From positions 806,001-870,000 of the forward strand of contig RCTD01000025.1 of NCBI GenBank assembly GCA_014898415.1: a stretch of DNA of 64,000 bases, given 5' to 3'. Numbering within the stretch: position 1 is the first letter of the stretch; the number at the start of each line of letters is the position of its first letter. Shown here piece after piece: positions 22,633 through 33,726 of this stretch. The position numbers and the translations under genes were made by a program. Source of the stretch: Stromatinia cepivora (taxonomy: Eukaryota; Ascomycota; Leotiomycetes; Helotiales; Sclerotiniaceae). Below the pieces are notes generated by a model, which saw only the letters and a program-made list of their open reading frames with translations, made no database searches and had not been told where the DNA came from.

Positions 22633-22923
22633 TGTTACAATTGTTAAAAGGATATTACTAATAAAACTAGGAAATTCTATAAAGAAACGGTTTTATTATT
22701 AAAAGCAAATATATAATCAATGATATATCATTATTCGATTAAAAAACTCTACAAAATCTCTGCATTTACTAAACTCTAATATACAATCGATAGTTTGTTA
22801 TTATTTCGATATCGCTCTTTATTAGATTTAAAAGAAAAAGGTTCTTCTAAATAGAAAAGAATAATGAAAAGTTTTATAGCTATTTTAGAACTAATTGATT
22901 CTTTGCCATTTGTGACTCTGACA
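22633..22923 (+). repeat. 3' LTR of the chromovirus
   Basis: A 291-bp direct repeat of 15501-15791, beginning TGTTACAATTG and ending CTCTGACA. It is the less mutated of the two copies at many positions, retaining C or G where the 5' copy has T or A and the reverse at others, so both copies were hit independently. Preceded by GAAGGGAAAGCTT, a plausible polypurine tract. Confidence 0.85.
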
Positions 22924-23975
22924 ATTACTTGTTATTTTCAAAGGAAAATATATACAATAATAATAATTTCTTATAGATCTTATTCTATATAAGGAATAGA
23001 AATTCATTATTATAAATAATAGATGGATAACAGATATTATAGAATTTGAATAATTGAAAACGATCTTTATTCTTCAAACTATTCTTTCCTGATTTAAAGA
23101 AGCTAGATTATTCATATTAAATAATCATGGAAATTATAAAACCATTGAATTTATACTTAAATGCTTTAAAAATAATATCCATCTTTTATTTCTATTGTTA
23201 TATATATTATATATATTATAACCATTAGATTTATTAGTATTTTCATTTTTCAAAAATGCTTATAGATATTATTTCAACAAACTGAGTTCTTTATTGGATT
23301 CTTCGATAATTAAGAAATATAACTTTCTTGTTTATTATTAAAAAATTAAAATAAAGAGTTTGATAATTTATAATATCAAATTTAGATAAAAAGCTTTTGA
23401 TTTATAATCTCAAAATTATATTAAGTTTCTTATAAATTGTTTATTATTTGAAAATAACAATAACGAAATTCTAAATCAAAATCCTATTTCAGATGATGAT
23501 TTTCAGTATTAATGAAATATAGAATTATCTTTTATTCTATGGAAAATTCTTTAAAAAGTATTAGATCTTCGAAAATATATATATATATATAATGATTCAA
23601 GAAAAAAAAACCGATCTTTTAATTTATCGATTGTTATTTTGTAAGATCATAAAAGGTTTTGATATTAAGGATTATAAACTTATATAATCAGAATATCGAA
23701 TAAAACAATTGGAATATAAATTAAAATAGATTATATCTAAAAAAACGAATAGTAAAAACTAATCTGAATTCGAGATTTGCAAGGATTAAAGTTATTTGGG
23801 GATTGCAAATTGAGATTGGGGATTGTGAAATTGAAGAAGATGATTTTAATAATGATTATGAAATAAATGCTATAAGGGATTTTATTGAAATAAAGTAGTT
23901 ATTGAATTATTAAAGTTTAAAATTTATATAATGATATTTTCGAGGTGGCCCAAAACAGGGGGTGGCCCGAAAGTG
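22924..23975 (+). mobile_element. pogo/Fot1-type DDE transposase remnant, 5' part missing
   Basis: Directly after the 3' LTR the plus strand reads LVIFKGKYIQ, three TAA, FLID, then NNRWITDIIEFE, LKTIF, RLFILNNHGNYKTIEFILKC, NNIHLLFL and PLDLLVFSFFKNAYRYYFNK. These are the DDE motifs of pogo/Fot transposases, the second catalytic acid being N in LNNHG where D is expected. The C-terminal region (KGFDIKDYKLIQSEYRIKQL and FARIKVIWGLQIEIGD) ends at TAG 23896-23898. The frame is constant apart from RIP stops. The N-terminal DNA-binding half is absent. The LTR element therefore appears to have inserted into this transposon. A GC-rich motif at 23941-23980 may be its terminal inverted repeat. Confidence 0.75.
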
Positions 23976-23982
23976 GGGTATT
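23938..23982. repeat. GGTGGCCC direct repeat at the right edge of the AT block
   Basis: Two imperfect 18-19 bp copies (GGTGGCCCAAAACAGGG and GGTGGCCCGAAAGTGGGG) stand out from the AT-rich DNA, just 3' of the pogo-type transposase stop. They are placed where a terminal inverted repeat would be. The GGGTGGCCC core also forms the arms of the hairpin at 6855-6985. Confidence 0.5.
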
Positions 23983-23999
23983 AGACTTAATTGAAGAAC

Positions 24000-24495
24000 T
24001 ATAATTCGTGAGAAGTAATTAGATATATATATATATACAAATATCCATTTGTAAATTACGAAACTATATGTATACATTATTAGGGTCATCATTTTACTAT
24101 ACTAAATCATATGAATCATAATACATATACACCACAGATGATCAGCTCATCAATTGATATGAGAGATAAGAGGTATCACGTGATTAGCCTCCTGTGGTTC
24201 ACGATTCGTGAAATGTATGATGTATGATGTATGATGTATGATGTATATATTTAGATACTATTAATTGTACTCGAAGTATATAATAAATAATTCAATCTGC
24301 AATCACAATCACAATCACAATAAATCATAATTACAATACAGCTGCACTATCATATCACTATGATGAATCACATAGATAAAAGGAATAGAAAAAAAAAGAA
24401 AAGTTCATTGGTTTAAAAAACTAGGCTTATCTGGATTTTAGAATAAAAACACTGTGAAGCATAGACTATGAACGACGAGGTGCTCTATTCTATTA
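24000..24495. other. intergenic with short tandem repeats
   Basis: Contains about five copies of ATGATGT-type 7-mers (24213-24246) and AATCAC 6-mers (24300-24322). No gene seen. Confidence 0.6.
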
Positions 24496-24604
24496 CTATT
24501 GTTGATTTCTTCTGGAATACCTAGGAGGTGTTGGTTCGATGGGTGGTATGGGATCAGGTTTGTTGGTTTCGATGGGCGCGTTTAAAGGGAGTTGCGTGTA
24601 TGGG

Positions 24605-26389
24605 TTAGTGTGGCGGTGGAGGTTGTGTGTGTGAGTATTGGTTTGGGTCTTGGTCTGCTGGTGGAAGTAGAGGTAGAGGTGGAATTGAGTCGGTGGGTGG
24701 GTTTAAAGGCATATCTGTGGATGGAGCTGCTTCGATTGGAGGAGGATTTCCCTCTTCATTTTGAGGAGGGTTTTGTTCGGTAGGATGAGGATTCGCTTCC
24801 ACGGGTTCTGGATTTATGGGTTCGGTGGGTGGTATTGGGTTGGTTGGGGGATTTGGTTTAGTGGGAACGATGGGCTCTGGAGCTGGAGGCTGTGGAGGAG
24901 GAGGAACAATATCGCCGGGTTTCTGTAAACCGATATCATTTATTGGCTTTGGACTATCTGATGGAGATGGAGGCGCTGAACATATTTTTGGATCTTTTGC
25001 ATAGACTGGACCCTTGTAGATTGGATTTGGATCTTCTCCTAATATACTCTGTCCTTTGATTAAGACGGGAATTACAGCTCCAGTCTTCAATGGAAAGGAC
25101 CGATGACCGATAACTCGTAAGATAGTGTTGATAGCTCCGGAATGGGAACTGAGTGAGATGAAGGTATTATTATCATTCATGAATATATCATCGAGGAGGG
25201 CTTTAAATCGTCGATTTTCTGCGTCGTGAGTTTCTGAGTAGTTGGCCCGCCAGTAAGGATCTTCTTCGGGGAATTTGGATTCAAATTGCCAGGTGGGAGC
25301 GAGAGAGTGGATGTAGGTTTTTGAGCGGCGTCTATCGCAAGTGTGGGAGGATATTCCTTCACGGAGGAGTTCTTTGATGATGGGTGTGAATGAAGGTGAA
25401 GAGGGAGGGAGTGTTAGGTTGCTAAATGTGAGGGAGCAGGTCTCGAGACAACGGGTCAGGGGTGAGACGTAGTAAGATTGTGGCGAAGATATCTTTTGTG
25501 TAGTGATGAGATTTTTCCAAAATTCGTTGGCTATAAGAGCTTGGGCAACACCAGTGAGAGCAAGGTTAGAGTCCGCCCAGGTCGAGTTTGCATCTCCATC
25601 CAAATGAGACCAATAGCACTATCGGAGTTAGTGAGAATCAGGTACTTTTTATAAATCAGATAAAACATACGTCCCATGCTTCTTTTCCTACTTCAGTCTC
25701 TTTTATATTATGATAGCCTTCCCCATGACGCCCCACTTCCAAAAGTCAGTTGTGATGGAAGCAATATGAATACATACAGTAAAGAACCTTATACCGTACA
25801 TCCGCAGGAGTTTGATTGTTGAGCTTCACAACATGATTCTCAAATCTTTCCCATTGAGTCTTCTGTCTCTCCGGGTCAAATTCTGCATCGGTATCATACA
25901 CACGATCCTTCAATCCAAAGTTCGTCGCCTAATAGTTATGTCAATATGCTACCTATCCAACATTATGATTGTAAATACTCACAGTGTAGTTGAAAGTTTC
26001 CGAATTAGTATTCTGATCATCTTGTAGGAAATATCCCACAACGTTTCTAAACTCCATATGTCTAACCTTGGGCTGCACTTTATTATTCATCATATAGAAT
26101 GGAGTTAGAAAGAGTGTAGCTAAGAATAAGCAAGGTCTATAATTTGTTGGTTAATTGATGAGCTTAAAATTAGGATATGAAGGGGTACACAGTCAAATAT
26201 AAGTAACAAAAGGTGCATTTTTATACTTTAAATAAAAAAAAGGATAAATCCTACTTACACAATCAAGGATAGTCTCCAAGCTCCCGTTCGTCTTTTATTC
26301 GGATAAGCGTATTGGTATGCATTAGCAATACCATTTCTTAACCTTCCATTCGGCCTATTGTTACCCAATAAAGATTCCTGATCCTCCAT
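24605..26389 (-). CDS. membrane-anchored histidine phosphatase (phosphoglycerate-mutase-like)
   Basis: Five exons on the minus strand: 26389-26259, 26136-25983, 25928-25778, 25735-25671 and 25618-24605, all with GT-AG introns, giving 504 aa. Residues 1-44 are cytosolic-type and basic (YPNKRRTGAWR), followed by one membrane segment (VPCLFLATLFLTPFYMM). The RHGE phospho-acceptor motif (LGRHGEGYHN) is near residue 148. A second conserved Arg is in SPLTRCLET and a second catalytic His is in ISLSSHSGAI. The last about 110 residues are a proline-rich tail with PTKPNPPTNP-type repeats. Related fungal proteins are annotated as phosphoglycerate mutase family or Pmu1-like, but the substrate is unknown. 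The N-terminal anchor suggests a type II protein facing the secretory lumen or cell surface (inference). Confidence 0.8.
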
Positions 26390-27434
26390 ATCTTACGCCT
26401 TTAATATTCACGACCATCCAAAATCCAAATGGTAAAGTAAAACCAAATACCTAAAGACCATGGTACAAAATCCTCTAAAAAATAGAGTATCATCACGTGC
26501 CAAGGAGTTGAATTTAGGTTAATTGAAGTTTCATGTTTAAAATACTCGCTGAGACATAACGACGCCGGTTTATGATCCAATAGCGGAAACCAATAAAGCG
26601 GCGATATCTAGCCACGATCTACAACGCCACAATGTCAAAAGTTGGAGTTGGGGGTCCGTGTTATGTGTTATGTGTTATGATGTCACTCTGGGATAAATCT
26701 GGTTGCGATGGAAAACTTGTTGGGGAAATTGGCTCAGAGCTCTAGAAAGCAAGTACGTACCTGGAAGTGGAGTTGGAGAGTGGAACTAGATGTGGGAATC
26801 TAATCTAGGTACAGGTACGTAAATATTGGTGGCGCCAAAATGTGAGTGATTTGGTAAGTGCAACTCAATAGCTTATAATGGGGTTTAATTGAGAATTATT
26901 AGTTTTGGTTTATATATCTTCATATAACTACATATCTTTATATAGGTAACTACATATCTACATATCTACATAACTACTACCTACAATAAATGAACCAACC
27001 TGTACCAGTTATCTAGGTATTCTCTCTATAAGATTCTAGATTCTTAATCGATCATGAAAGCTCCACATCCAACCATCATGGTAAATAATAAAAACTCCCA
27101 TGTTGATCCAGAAAAAAAAGCCATTTTCCGATAAATTCCCACCTGTTTTGGGATTCCATACCTAACCTTGCCAACCTCTCATAAACCCAGTATTCACCTG
27201 CCTTGGAACTTCTTCCATGACGTGCCTTCCAACTTTATCCGTAATGGCCTTAGCTTCATTCACCCCGCTACATAAATCTATTCTTTGTCCCTCCCTTCCG
27301 GATTTCTATTCTATTCTACTCATCAACACAAACAAATCAAATCAAATCAAATCTCTTCAACAATTCGATAACTCAATTCAAGTCCTTGAAGTACTTCTAA
27401 TTAATCTTTCAATCAGCCACTTCAAACTCACATC
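26390..27434. other. intergenic between divergent genes
   Basis: Lies between the start of the phosphatase gene (minus) and that of the DUF1761-like gene (plus), so it should hold both promoters. TC-rich DNA with TCAAATCAAATC repeats lies just upstream of 27435. No other gene supported. Confidence 0.5.
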
Positions 27435-28224
27435 ATGTCTCTTCACTGTATGTATTTTATTACTTATCGATTCCTTTGATTTGAGAGGTGCTGGATCAGT
27501 TGGACGATGGTGTTAGAGATATTGTGAGAGAGCTTTATATGGTATATCAAGCTTGGGGATTGTCCATCATTTACACTTCCGAAGTTGAATGCCATCAAAA
27601 GTTCTCCCAATTCATCATCAACAATCTTCTCTCCTCCATCTTCAATCCCCTCTCAATATCCCCCAACCCCACCAATTAGCCTCTACTTACACATACTTCC
27701 AACAGATCTCCCACCCGTCAAGCCATCGGCTATTGCCCTCGGCACAATCTTCAACCACGCCGCCTCCCTTGCTGTCCTCACCCCAGTCTTTGGCGATACC
27801 TACCACAGAGCTCAAGCTGCCAACTCCAAAGAGGAGTTTGTTAAGTCCAAGGAGGCTGCTTCCGCTGCTGCTGCATGGGGAACTTCTCTCGTCGGTAGTG
27901 CTGTGCAATCATATGGTGTTGGAGCCTTGATCAATGCTACTGGCACTCTCTCATACAAGGGTGCTGCATATTTGGGATCTTTGATCTTCATGGCTTCCTC
28001 TGCTCCTTCTGTATGTGATTTTTACCCATTCTTCTCATCAACCATAGGAATGAAAATCTTTGAATGAATACAAAACTAACAAGTCTCAGTTCATCGCACA
28101 AATCACCACTGAGAAGCGTCCACTCGACACCGTTGCCGTCGGAGCTCTTGCCCGTGTCTTCGAGACCGTCGGTCTCTCTCTCTTCCTCACCTGGTGGGGA
28201 ACCCACACCAACCCATTCGAGTAA
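27435..28224 (+). CDS. DUF1761-like small integral membrane protein
   Basis: Three exons, 27435-27447, 27706-28010 and 28090-28224, give 150 aa. The first exon encodes only MSLH plus one base and is followed by a 258-nt intron, long for this window. Four hydrophobic segments are visible: IALGTIFNHAASLAVLTP, WGTSLVGSAVQSYGVGALI, GAAYLGSLIFMASSAPS and VFETVGLSLFLTWWGTH. Between the first two lies a charged loop (ANSKEEFVKSKEAASAAAA). The pattern and the YKGAAYLG and ETVGL.L.LTWWGT motifs fit, to my eye, the fungal DUF1761 family, whose function is unknown. Codon use is C-rich, suggesting good expression. The start is the least certain part because of the tiny first exon. Confidence 0.7.
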
Positions 28225-28560
28225 ATGTACTAAGTTTTGATATAATATGGCATGGAATAACGGAAAGGGGTTATGGCATAGGAAGGAATGGTTGACGTTC
28301 GGATGGGGTATCCCGTATCGTCTTTGTATTATCTCGACTCAGAATCGATTCACTTTATGACTTTATGATTTATTCGTCATCAGTCTTGCGCAACTGTAAT
28401 AGGAGAATATGAAATTTAAATAAGAATATCGGTTTCAATGTTTGTGAGTTTGTGAACTTTTCTTCTCCAAAACTTCGGATATCTGGGTTTGAAGATGATG
28501 ACGATCCACAAATTAAACCTCACCACAACAACCTCACCACACAGCACACCTTCCCCTCTC
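28225..28560. other. 3' region and spacer before the 5S gene
   Basis: No gene. Contains the 3' untranslated region of the DUF1761-like gene. Confidence 0.5.
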
Positions 28561-28563
28561 CAA

Positions 28564-28570
28564 TATAAAA
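28564..28570 (+). promoter_or_regulatory. TATA-like element upstream of the 5S rRNA gene
   Basis: TATAAAA ends 21 nt before the 5S start (-28 to -22). An upstream TATA-like box at about -29 to -25 is required for 5S transcription in Neurospora, so this placement fits a working gene. It is absent before the 5S pseudogene at 876. Confidence 0.55.
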
Positions 28571-28591
28571 TCCGATTCCTTCCACACCGCC

Positions 28592-28710
28592 ACATACGAC
28601 CATAGACTGAAGAAAATTGGGCATCCCGTCCGCTCTGCCATACACAAGCTTCAGATCGGTGGATTAGTAGTTGGGTGGGTGACCACCAGCGAATCCCCAC
28701 TGTTGTATGT
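28592..28710 (+). rRNA. 5S ribosomal RNA
   Basis: A 119-nt sequence starting ACATACGACCATAGACTGAA and ending GTTGTATGT. It contains the conserved fungal 5S blocks GGGCATCCCGTCCGCTCTGC, GGATTAGTAGTTGGGTGGGT and GACCACCAGCGAATCCC. The 5' and 3' ends pair (ACATACGAC with GTTGTATGT). It is a single dispersed copy, as is usual for Pezizomycotina, transcribed by RNA polymerase III from an internal promoter plus an upstream TATA-like element. A long T run follows as terminator. Antisense open frames over this region (28416-28805) are artefacts. Confidence 0.97.
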
Positions 28711-28716
28711 TTATTC

Positions 28717-28729
28717 TTTTTTTTTTTTT
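28717..28729 (+). terminator. RNA polymerase III T-run terminator of the 5S gene
   Basis: A run of about 13-14 T starts 6 nt after the mature 3' end of the 5S gene; a second T run follows at about 28740-28748. Confidence 0.85.
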
Positions 28730-29800
28730 GCGTATCTGCTTTTTTTTGGGAGAGGGGGATTTGGGGGAGGGATTTGAAATAAAATAGATTGATTGAATCT
28801 AGCAAATTGTCAATCTACATACACCAAGTTATTTGTTCCGATGAATCATATGATTTTATTTCATTTCACATTATATTCTTTCGTTTTAATCATTACATAT
28901 TTATACAATACTTAAAAAACACCAATAGCAAATCCACAAGTCTGAGTAATGAATATATTCAGAGAGGGAAGTAAGCAGCATACTAGATATCAATTCTCAA
29001 ATATCAATTCTCAAATATCAATTCTCATCTTCTCATCTTCTGCTTCCCCCCCTCTTCACCCCTCCCACCCCACCCTTCGGATCTCAGAATTATTGTAATA
29101 GAGATAGTCGATAATACCTAGGTATAGGTATTTATGGCCAAGTAAATGAATGATTCAGTTCAATTGATTCCTCCAAAACTGGCAATTTCCATGGGTAGGT
29201 AAAATAATGTGATATGATATGATATAATAGTCATTTGATGTTTGATATATATATCCACTCTATTCCACTCTTGTCCTAATAATCTCGAATAACATAAACC
29301 CATTCCTTCTCTTCATTCATCATCTTTGCCTGTGTGTACCTAGATATGCAAAGGCGATTATACAAATGCCTCACTCCCATTTATGAATAACACTATCTCC
29401 GTCTCTTTTGCTCCTACTTCCATTTTTATCCATCTTTATCCCTCCTCCTCCTCTTCTTCTTCTTATACCCTTTCCACTGTTTCTTATCTTGTCCTGTCCT
29501 TTCCTTCCCTTTCCCGTTATAATGGTATCATTGAAAACTTTGCATGCCACCATCACCAAATCCCAAATGAAACTACACTCCATATTTATATATGGTGAGT
29601 GTAAAAATAATGCAATCCCAAGACGCCAATGATACGACATGATACTCCATAATACATATCATGTCTATGTCCATCTTCCTCATAACAAAACTGGCCAGTG
29701 CTAATATAAGAAACCATGCACTTCATGCAATGTCATGTGCACCGTAGCTCCTAGTTAAATATCAATCCAAAAAATATCAACACAAATAAAAACGCGAGAT
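28730..29800. other. intergenic, CT-rich stretches, no gene
   Basis: Holds the downstream region of the MIT-domain gene, a threefold TATCAATTCTCAAA repeat (28989-29025) and CT-rich low-complexity DNA (29400-29520). Open frames here come from that composition. Confidence 0.5.
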
Positions 29801-32800
29801 TCACACAAGAACCCATTCACTTCCCCTTTTAATGAACTTGTCCAAAAGTAATGAGATGTCATTCAACACAAAACGACAGATGTAAAATCCGAAAAACTCG
29901 GCTGCGTGACGCGTGCAAAGTTCAAGACCAACTTGAGTCTTGTCTGCATGGCGAAGACCAGGGTCTTCGACTTGACGTGCAATTTGATCTATTTTCCGTT
30001 AGTTTTTTCTTGAAAGAAGAGTGTAATAAGGATATTAAATACCAATGGCTTGTGCAGCGTCAAATAGTCTCGCCAAAGCACTCATGTAATTTGCATTCGG
30101 TCCAGAGAATTGCACTTGACCTACATCTCTTTTGGCGAATCGAGTTCTAGGCACAGAGGTCATTGGTAACGTGCCCATGGTTAGCCCTTCCTTGGGCATA
30201 TCAGGAGAGGTGACCTTATTCGAATAATTGTTGGCAAGACTAATGGCGGAATTTTTTGAACGTAAGCGTCTCCATGAAAAGGAAGAGGCCTTGCTGGATA
30301 CACTCCCAGATTTTGAGCTCATATTAGCAAAATCCATGTTTTCACCCATGGTTGCATCTTTGAACATCCCGTTTGAGCCTTGCACGCCAACTTCACTACC
30401 TAGCTTTTTACTGAGTGTGATCTGGACTTGCTCCAAAATTCCTTCTAGAGATTGCATTTCTTCCAAAACAGCATCCGCGTCGTAAGTATTAACTTGGCCC
30501 AGCTTCATCAGAGCTGCCGTAAGAAAGTCACAACTGGCAATCTTGTCTTCGACTCCCTTAATCTTGACACCTTTCACCCGCCATACATCTCGAGGTATGA
30601 ATAGTTTAGTAGATAGGTAGCCACCCCTCGGATGCGCAATAGTCTGATATAAAGCGCGCATGAGCCAGAATGGGCGAAGGAGATACTCTGTTGGACAGGG
30701 TTCTAAGGGAATTGGTGCGCCTGCACTCATTGCATTGGGTGAGCTAAGGCTGTCTGGGGAGTGGAGATCACTATTGAAAAGATACAAACCGCCAGTAGGC
30801 GCGCCATTCATCCTTTCTTTAAAGGCCGCAGCTATTGGTGTTGGAAGAGTGGGCATAGCGGGCATTCTACCATTGGCATTATTTCCTTGGGCAGTCAATG
30901 GCGTGGATGACATAGCATCACCAAATTCGTCCATGTTGGAAACCGACAAAGTATGACCTCGGAGATTCTTCAAACTTGACGACGAAAAGTTTTTTCGCAG
31001 TCCCGCTCTTGAGTGAGAACGGTTTGGGGATCCTGATCGAGGTATAGGATTGAAATTATCGCTGCTATCATTTGTGAGCGTCTGGGTAAAGAAGGCCGTC
31101 GGAGGCGAAGTAAAATCTGAAGAGCTTGGTCCTGAAATCGAACCTTGTCGTGTGGGAATAGGTGGTCGCATGCTTATCGAACCTTGTCTCTGCTGTGGTA
31201 AACCGGCAGTCTTGGGACCTGTATTGGCATTGGGAATCTGTGGCGGTGGCATTGATGGAGGCAAAGTTAAGGGGGCATTTTGAACTTCAATCAACCTTGA
31301 TGAAGTCTCAATCTTTAGCTGCTTAGCATTCTGACCAGAAAGTCTTCTGCTTCGTACACTTTGAGCTGGACTTCCTTTTCTCACCGGGCTGCCATCGAGC
31401 GTCGGTGCTGGAGGCAACGCCTGAGAAGGAGGCGGGTGGGGTGGCTGGTTTTGAGGCTGCGATAAAGTTACAGGTGATGTGGTTGATGGTGCGGTGACAG
31501 TGGTAAGAGGAGGTATTGAACCATTTGAGCTATGCCAAGTCCGACCAGAAAATGACCCACTGGAATCAGACTCTCGAGGCAGTGCAGACTTCGACTGCAG
31601 CCCGAATTCAAAATCGTCCATCACATAACCTCTAGTCATTTCTTCGAGCATCCTCTCTTCCTCTTCTGACTCGTTTCCTTCATAGTCATCATGTGGGCCA
31701 ATATGTGGCTCTTGCATTTGCAGGAATAACCGTTTTCGCTCTCTTTCACGAGCATCCTCTATGACAGCTTCTCGTTCACTCTGACGCACCATTTCTTTTG
31801 CCAGTTCGACCTTTCGTCTAACACTCGCTACAATTTCATCATCATCATCATCGTCGTCGTCGTCATAACCTACGGGCTCAAAACCCTCATCGTAAGCGGC
31901 TTCAACGGCAGCATCCAGGGCTGCATCAAATTCGGCTTCAGTTTGACCGCTAGGGGCACGGATATGCTTCCTCCTTACATTTAGAGACGAGGATCTAGAA
32001 TGTACAGATGAAGCGGCCGAACCGCCAGACTCATCTATAGTATCTAACCATGACATGGATTCATTACTCGGTGCTCGTGCATGCCCCTTGGAGGGCTCTG
32101 GAGCGGCTAAGTTCGAATTCGAGTTCGAGCTCGAGCTGGGCGATTCAGAAGATTTCTGTCTTCGATGACCAGAGCCAGGTGGCCCATATGTCATCGGAGA
32201 CAGAGGTCGTCTCGGGGATAGTGGAGGTGGCATATACTGGCTGTCCATAGGTACGGCTAAACTCGTTTCAATATTTCGTCCTTGGGGTTGATTATATCTA
32301 GAGAAATAATTTGATCGTTGGTCAGAGTAGTTTCTATCCTGGGTCTGTGGAGGTTCGAGGGCTGAAGGCAATAAGGATTCGCCTCGCGAGGGCAATTGCC
32401 TACTCCTCGAATATGATCGATCATGCCGAGATCCGTTCGGGTAAGAAGTATCGTTGACTATCCTCGTAACGGTGGCCGTCTCTATAGTAGCAGGCTCATC
32501 ATCTTCATCGGTCATTGGAAGCTCGTCGGGTCTAAAGTCTGTGTCTACGGGCCTGGCAGGGAGTGCCTTTTCATCACTTAACTCGGGCGTGATCTTTGCC
32601 AATTCATTTATACGGCTAGTATAAGTATTACGCTAGAGACGTTAGTTAATTAATAGTAAGAATCGACTTCCAATAAAATACTCACAATGGCTTCTAATTT
32701 GCGCCGATCCTCGTCTCCTGAGCTACGAGCCATAACTTGCTGCAACAAATCACATGCCTCAGAATACGCCTGCATGGCGCCTTCATAATTTTGCGCATTA

Positions 32801-33726
32801 TCGAGTAATACTGCCGTGTTCGCTTTCTGTAGAGCTTTGGACAGCATGGCTTTCTGCGAAGGCTGCTTAGAACTTCGAGAAGAACTACTGCTTTTTTCAG
32901 CTCCTGAGCGGTTTCTTGAATGTCCCCTCACTAAACTTGACTCTTCCTCGGATGGTCGACGGCGTGTTGCAGTTTCGGTCGAGAAAGCAGGTATGGGCGA
33001 AGGACTAGTGCTGTGATTTCCTGACCTTGAAGGCGATCGCCGTTGAGAAATGTCTCGGGATCTGGAACCTTCCCAAGTTTTTTCAAAGTAATCGGGTACG
33101 GTTGAGTGAACAGCAGCTGACAACAATCCGGCTGTAGATGGGGTCAGCGCACTTGCCAATTGTGACGGGGAATGGCTTCGGGGTTGCTGTGGAACTGGTA
33201 GAGTGATGATTGGCGGCAGGGATGACGGGAGAGGGGGGTTCGTGGACCGTTCTGTCGGTCCTCTCCACTGAGGGCTATTATCAATTGAAGGTCGACTCTT
33301 TTGTAATTTTCTCGGTGGAGATTGGCCGACACCATTCCCATGTAATCCGGATCCGCCGAAAGTCAAACGCGAGATTGAGTTAGAACGACTGCGAATATGT
33401 CCTCCTGCACTTGAAGCTGTCGATTGACTCCACCGATTGAAATTCCCCGTTGGTTCCCTGACACCACTTGTACTACTAGAACGGCTATGGGGTTGCCTCG
33501 GCTGTCTTCGCGATTCCCCTATTGCATCTTGGGATTCATTTTTAGGAGGGGGCGCAATCTGGCGGGTGTTCCCAAATGAGGGTTTTCGTTGGAGACGATT
33601 GACTGGTGCATTCAAAGTTGAATTGAAAGTGGAATTATTGGATCGAGGATTTAACAAGGTATTATTCGTAGGTAGTGAATATGGCAGACGATCCTCCGTT
33701 GTTGTACTGTAGGATAATGATGGCAT
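29801..33726 (-). CDS. large MIT-domain protein, serine/proline-rich
   Basis: Three exons (33726-32686, 32632-30043, 29988-29801) joined by GT-AG introns give 1272 aa. Residues 1-290 are disordered, rich in Ser, Arg and Pro. A MIT (microtubule interacting and trafficking) domain spans about 293-361 (LQKANTAVLLDNAQNYEGAM, YSEACDLLQQVMARSS) and is split by the first intron. A long disordered middle follows, with an eight-residue Asp run (GYDDDDDDDDDE). A conserved region starts about residue 1000 (EYLLRPFWLMRALYQTI, GGYLSTKLFIPRDVW) and ends in exon 3 (DQIARQVEDPGLRH ... FFGFYICRFVLNDIS). MIT domains usually bind ESCRT-III tails, so a role in endosomal sorting or trafficking is inferred. The last exon is short (188 nt) and easily missed: without it the protein would stop at AQAIGI. 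Confidence 0.85.

Larger units (their letters stand above)
15501..22923 (+). mobile_element. Ty3/gypsy chromovirus with both LTRs, RIP-inactivated
   Basis: Two directly repeated LTRs (15501-15791, 22633-22923) enclose about 6.8 kb of plus-strand remnants in chromovirus order. Capsid-like gag lies at about 16250-16400 (DQKKIDYIIQYFQKQ). Reverse transcriptase spans about 17820-18390 with FIKLDLKDIYYRI, FGLINIFIIFQIYINQ, an intact YLDD at about 18178-18192 and EFLGFIVSGKS. RNase H is near 18640 (IEIDVSGFVLGYI). The integrase core is at 19697-19897 (DFIINLFSLKIDKYIYNII, IDRYTKLVRYI), with the C-terminal part to about 20500. A C-terminal chromodomain lies at about 20545-20740 (PPKEIEGYMEYKIEKILVY ... 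AFEELRKRK). A purine stretch GAAGGGAAAG precedes the 3' LTR as a polypurine tract. Many in-frame stops mean it is dead. About 1.9 kb between chromodomain and 3' LTR is unexplained by gag-pol. Confidence 0.9.
9399..23940. other. AT-rich, RIP-degraded transposon block
   Basis: Base composition drops abruptly to long runs of A, T and few G or C, with sharp borders near 9.40 and 23.94 kb. Within it almost every former codon position that could become TAA, TAG or TGA has done so. The surviving protein similarity belongs to transposons only. The paired LTRs of the inner element differ by transitions without gaps, the signature of repeat-induced point mutation. No intact host gene was seen. Such blocks are usually heterochromatic. 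Confidence 0.9.

Noticed and set aside
28416..28805. 129-codon minus-strand ORF
   Set aside because: It is the antisense of the 5S rRNA gene and flanking T runs.
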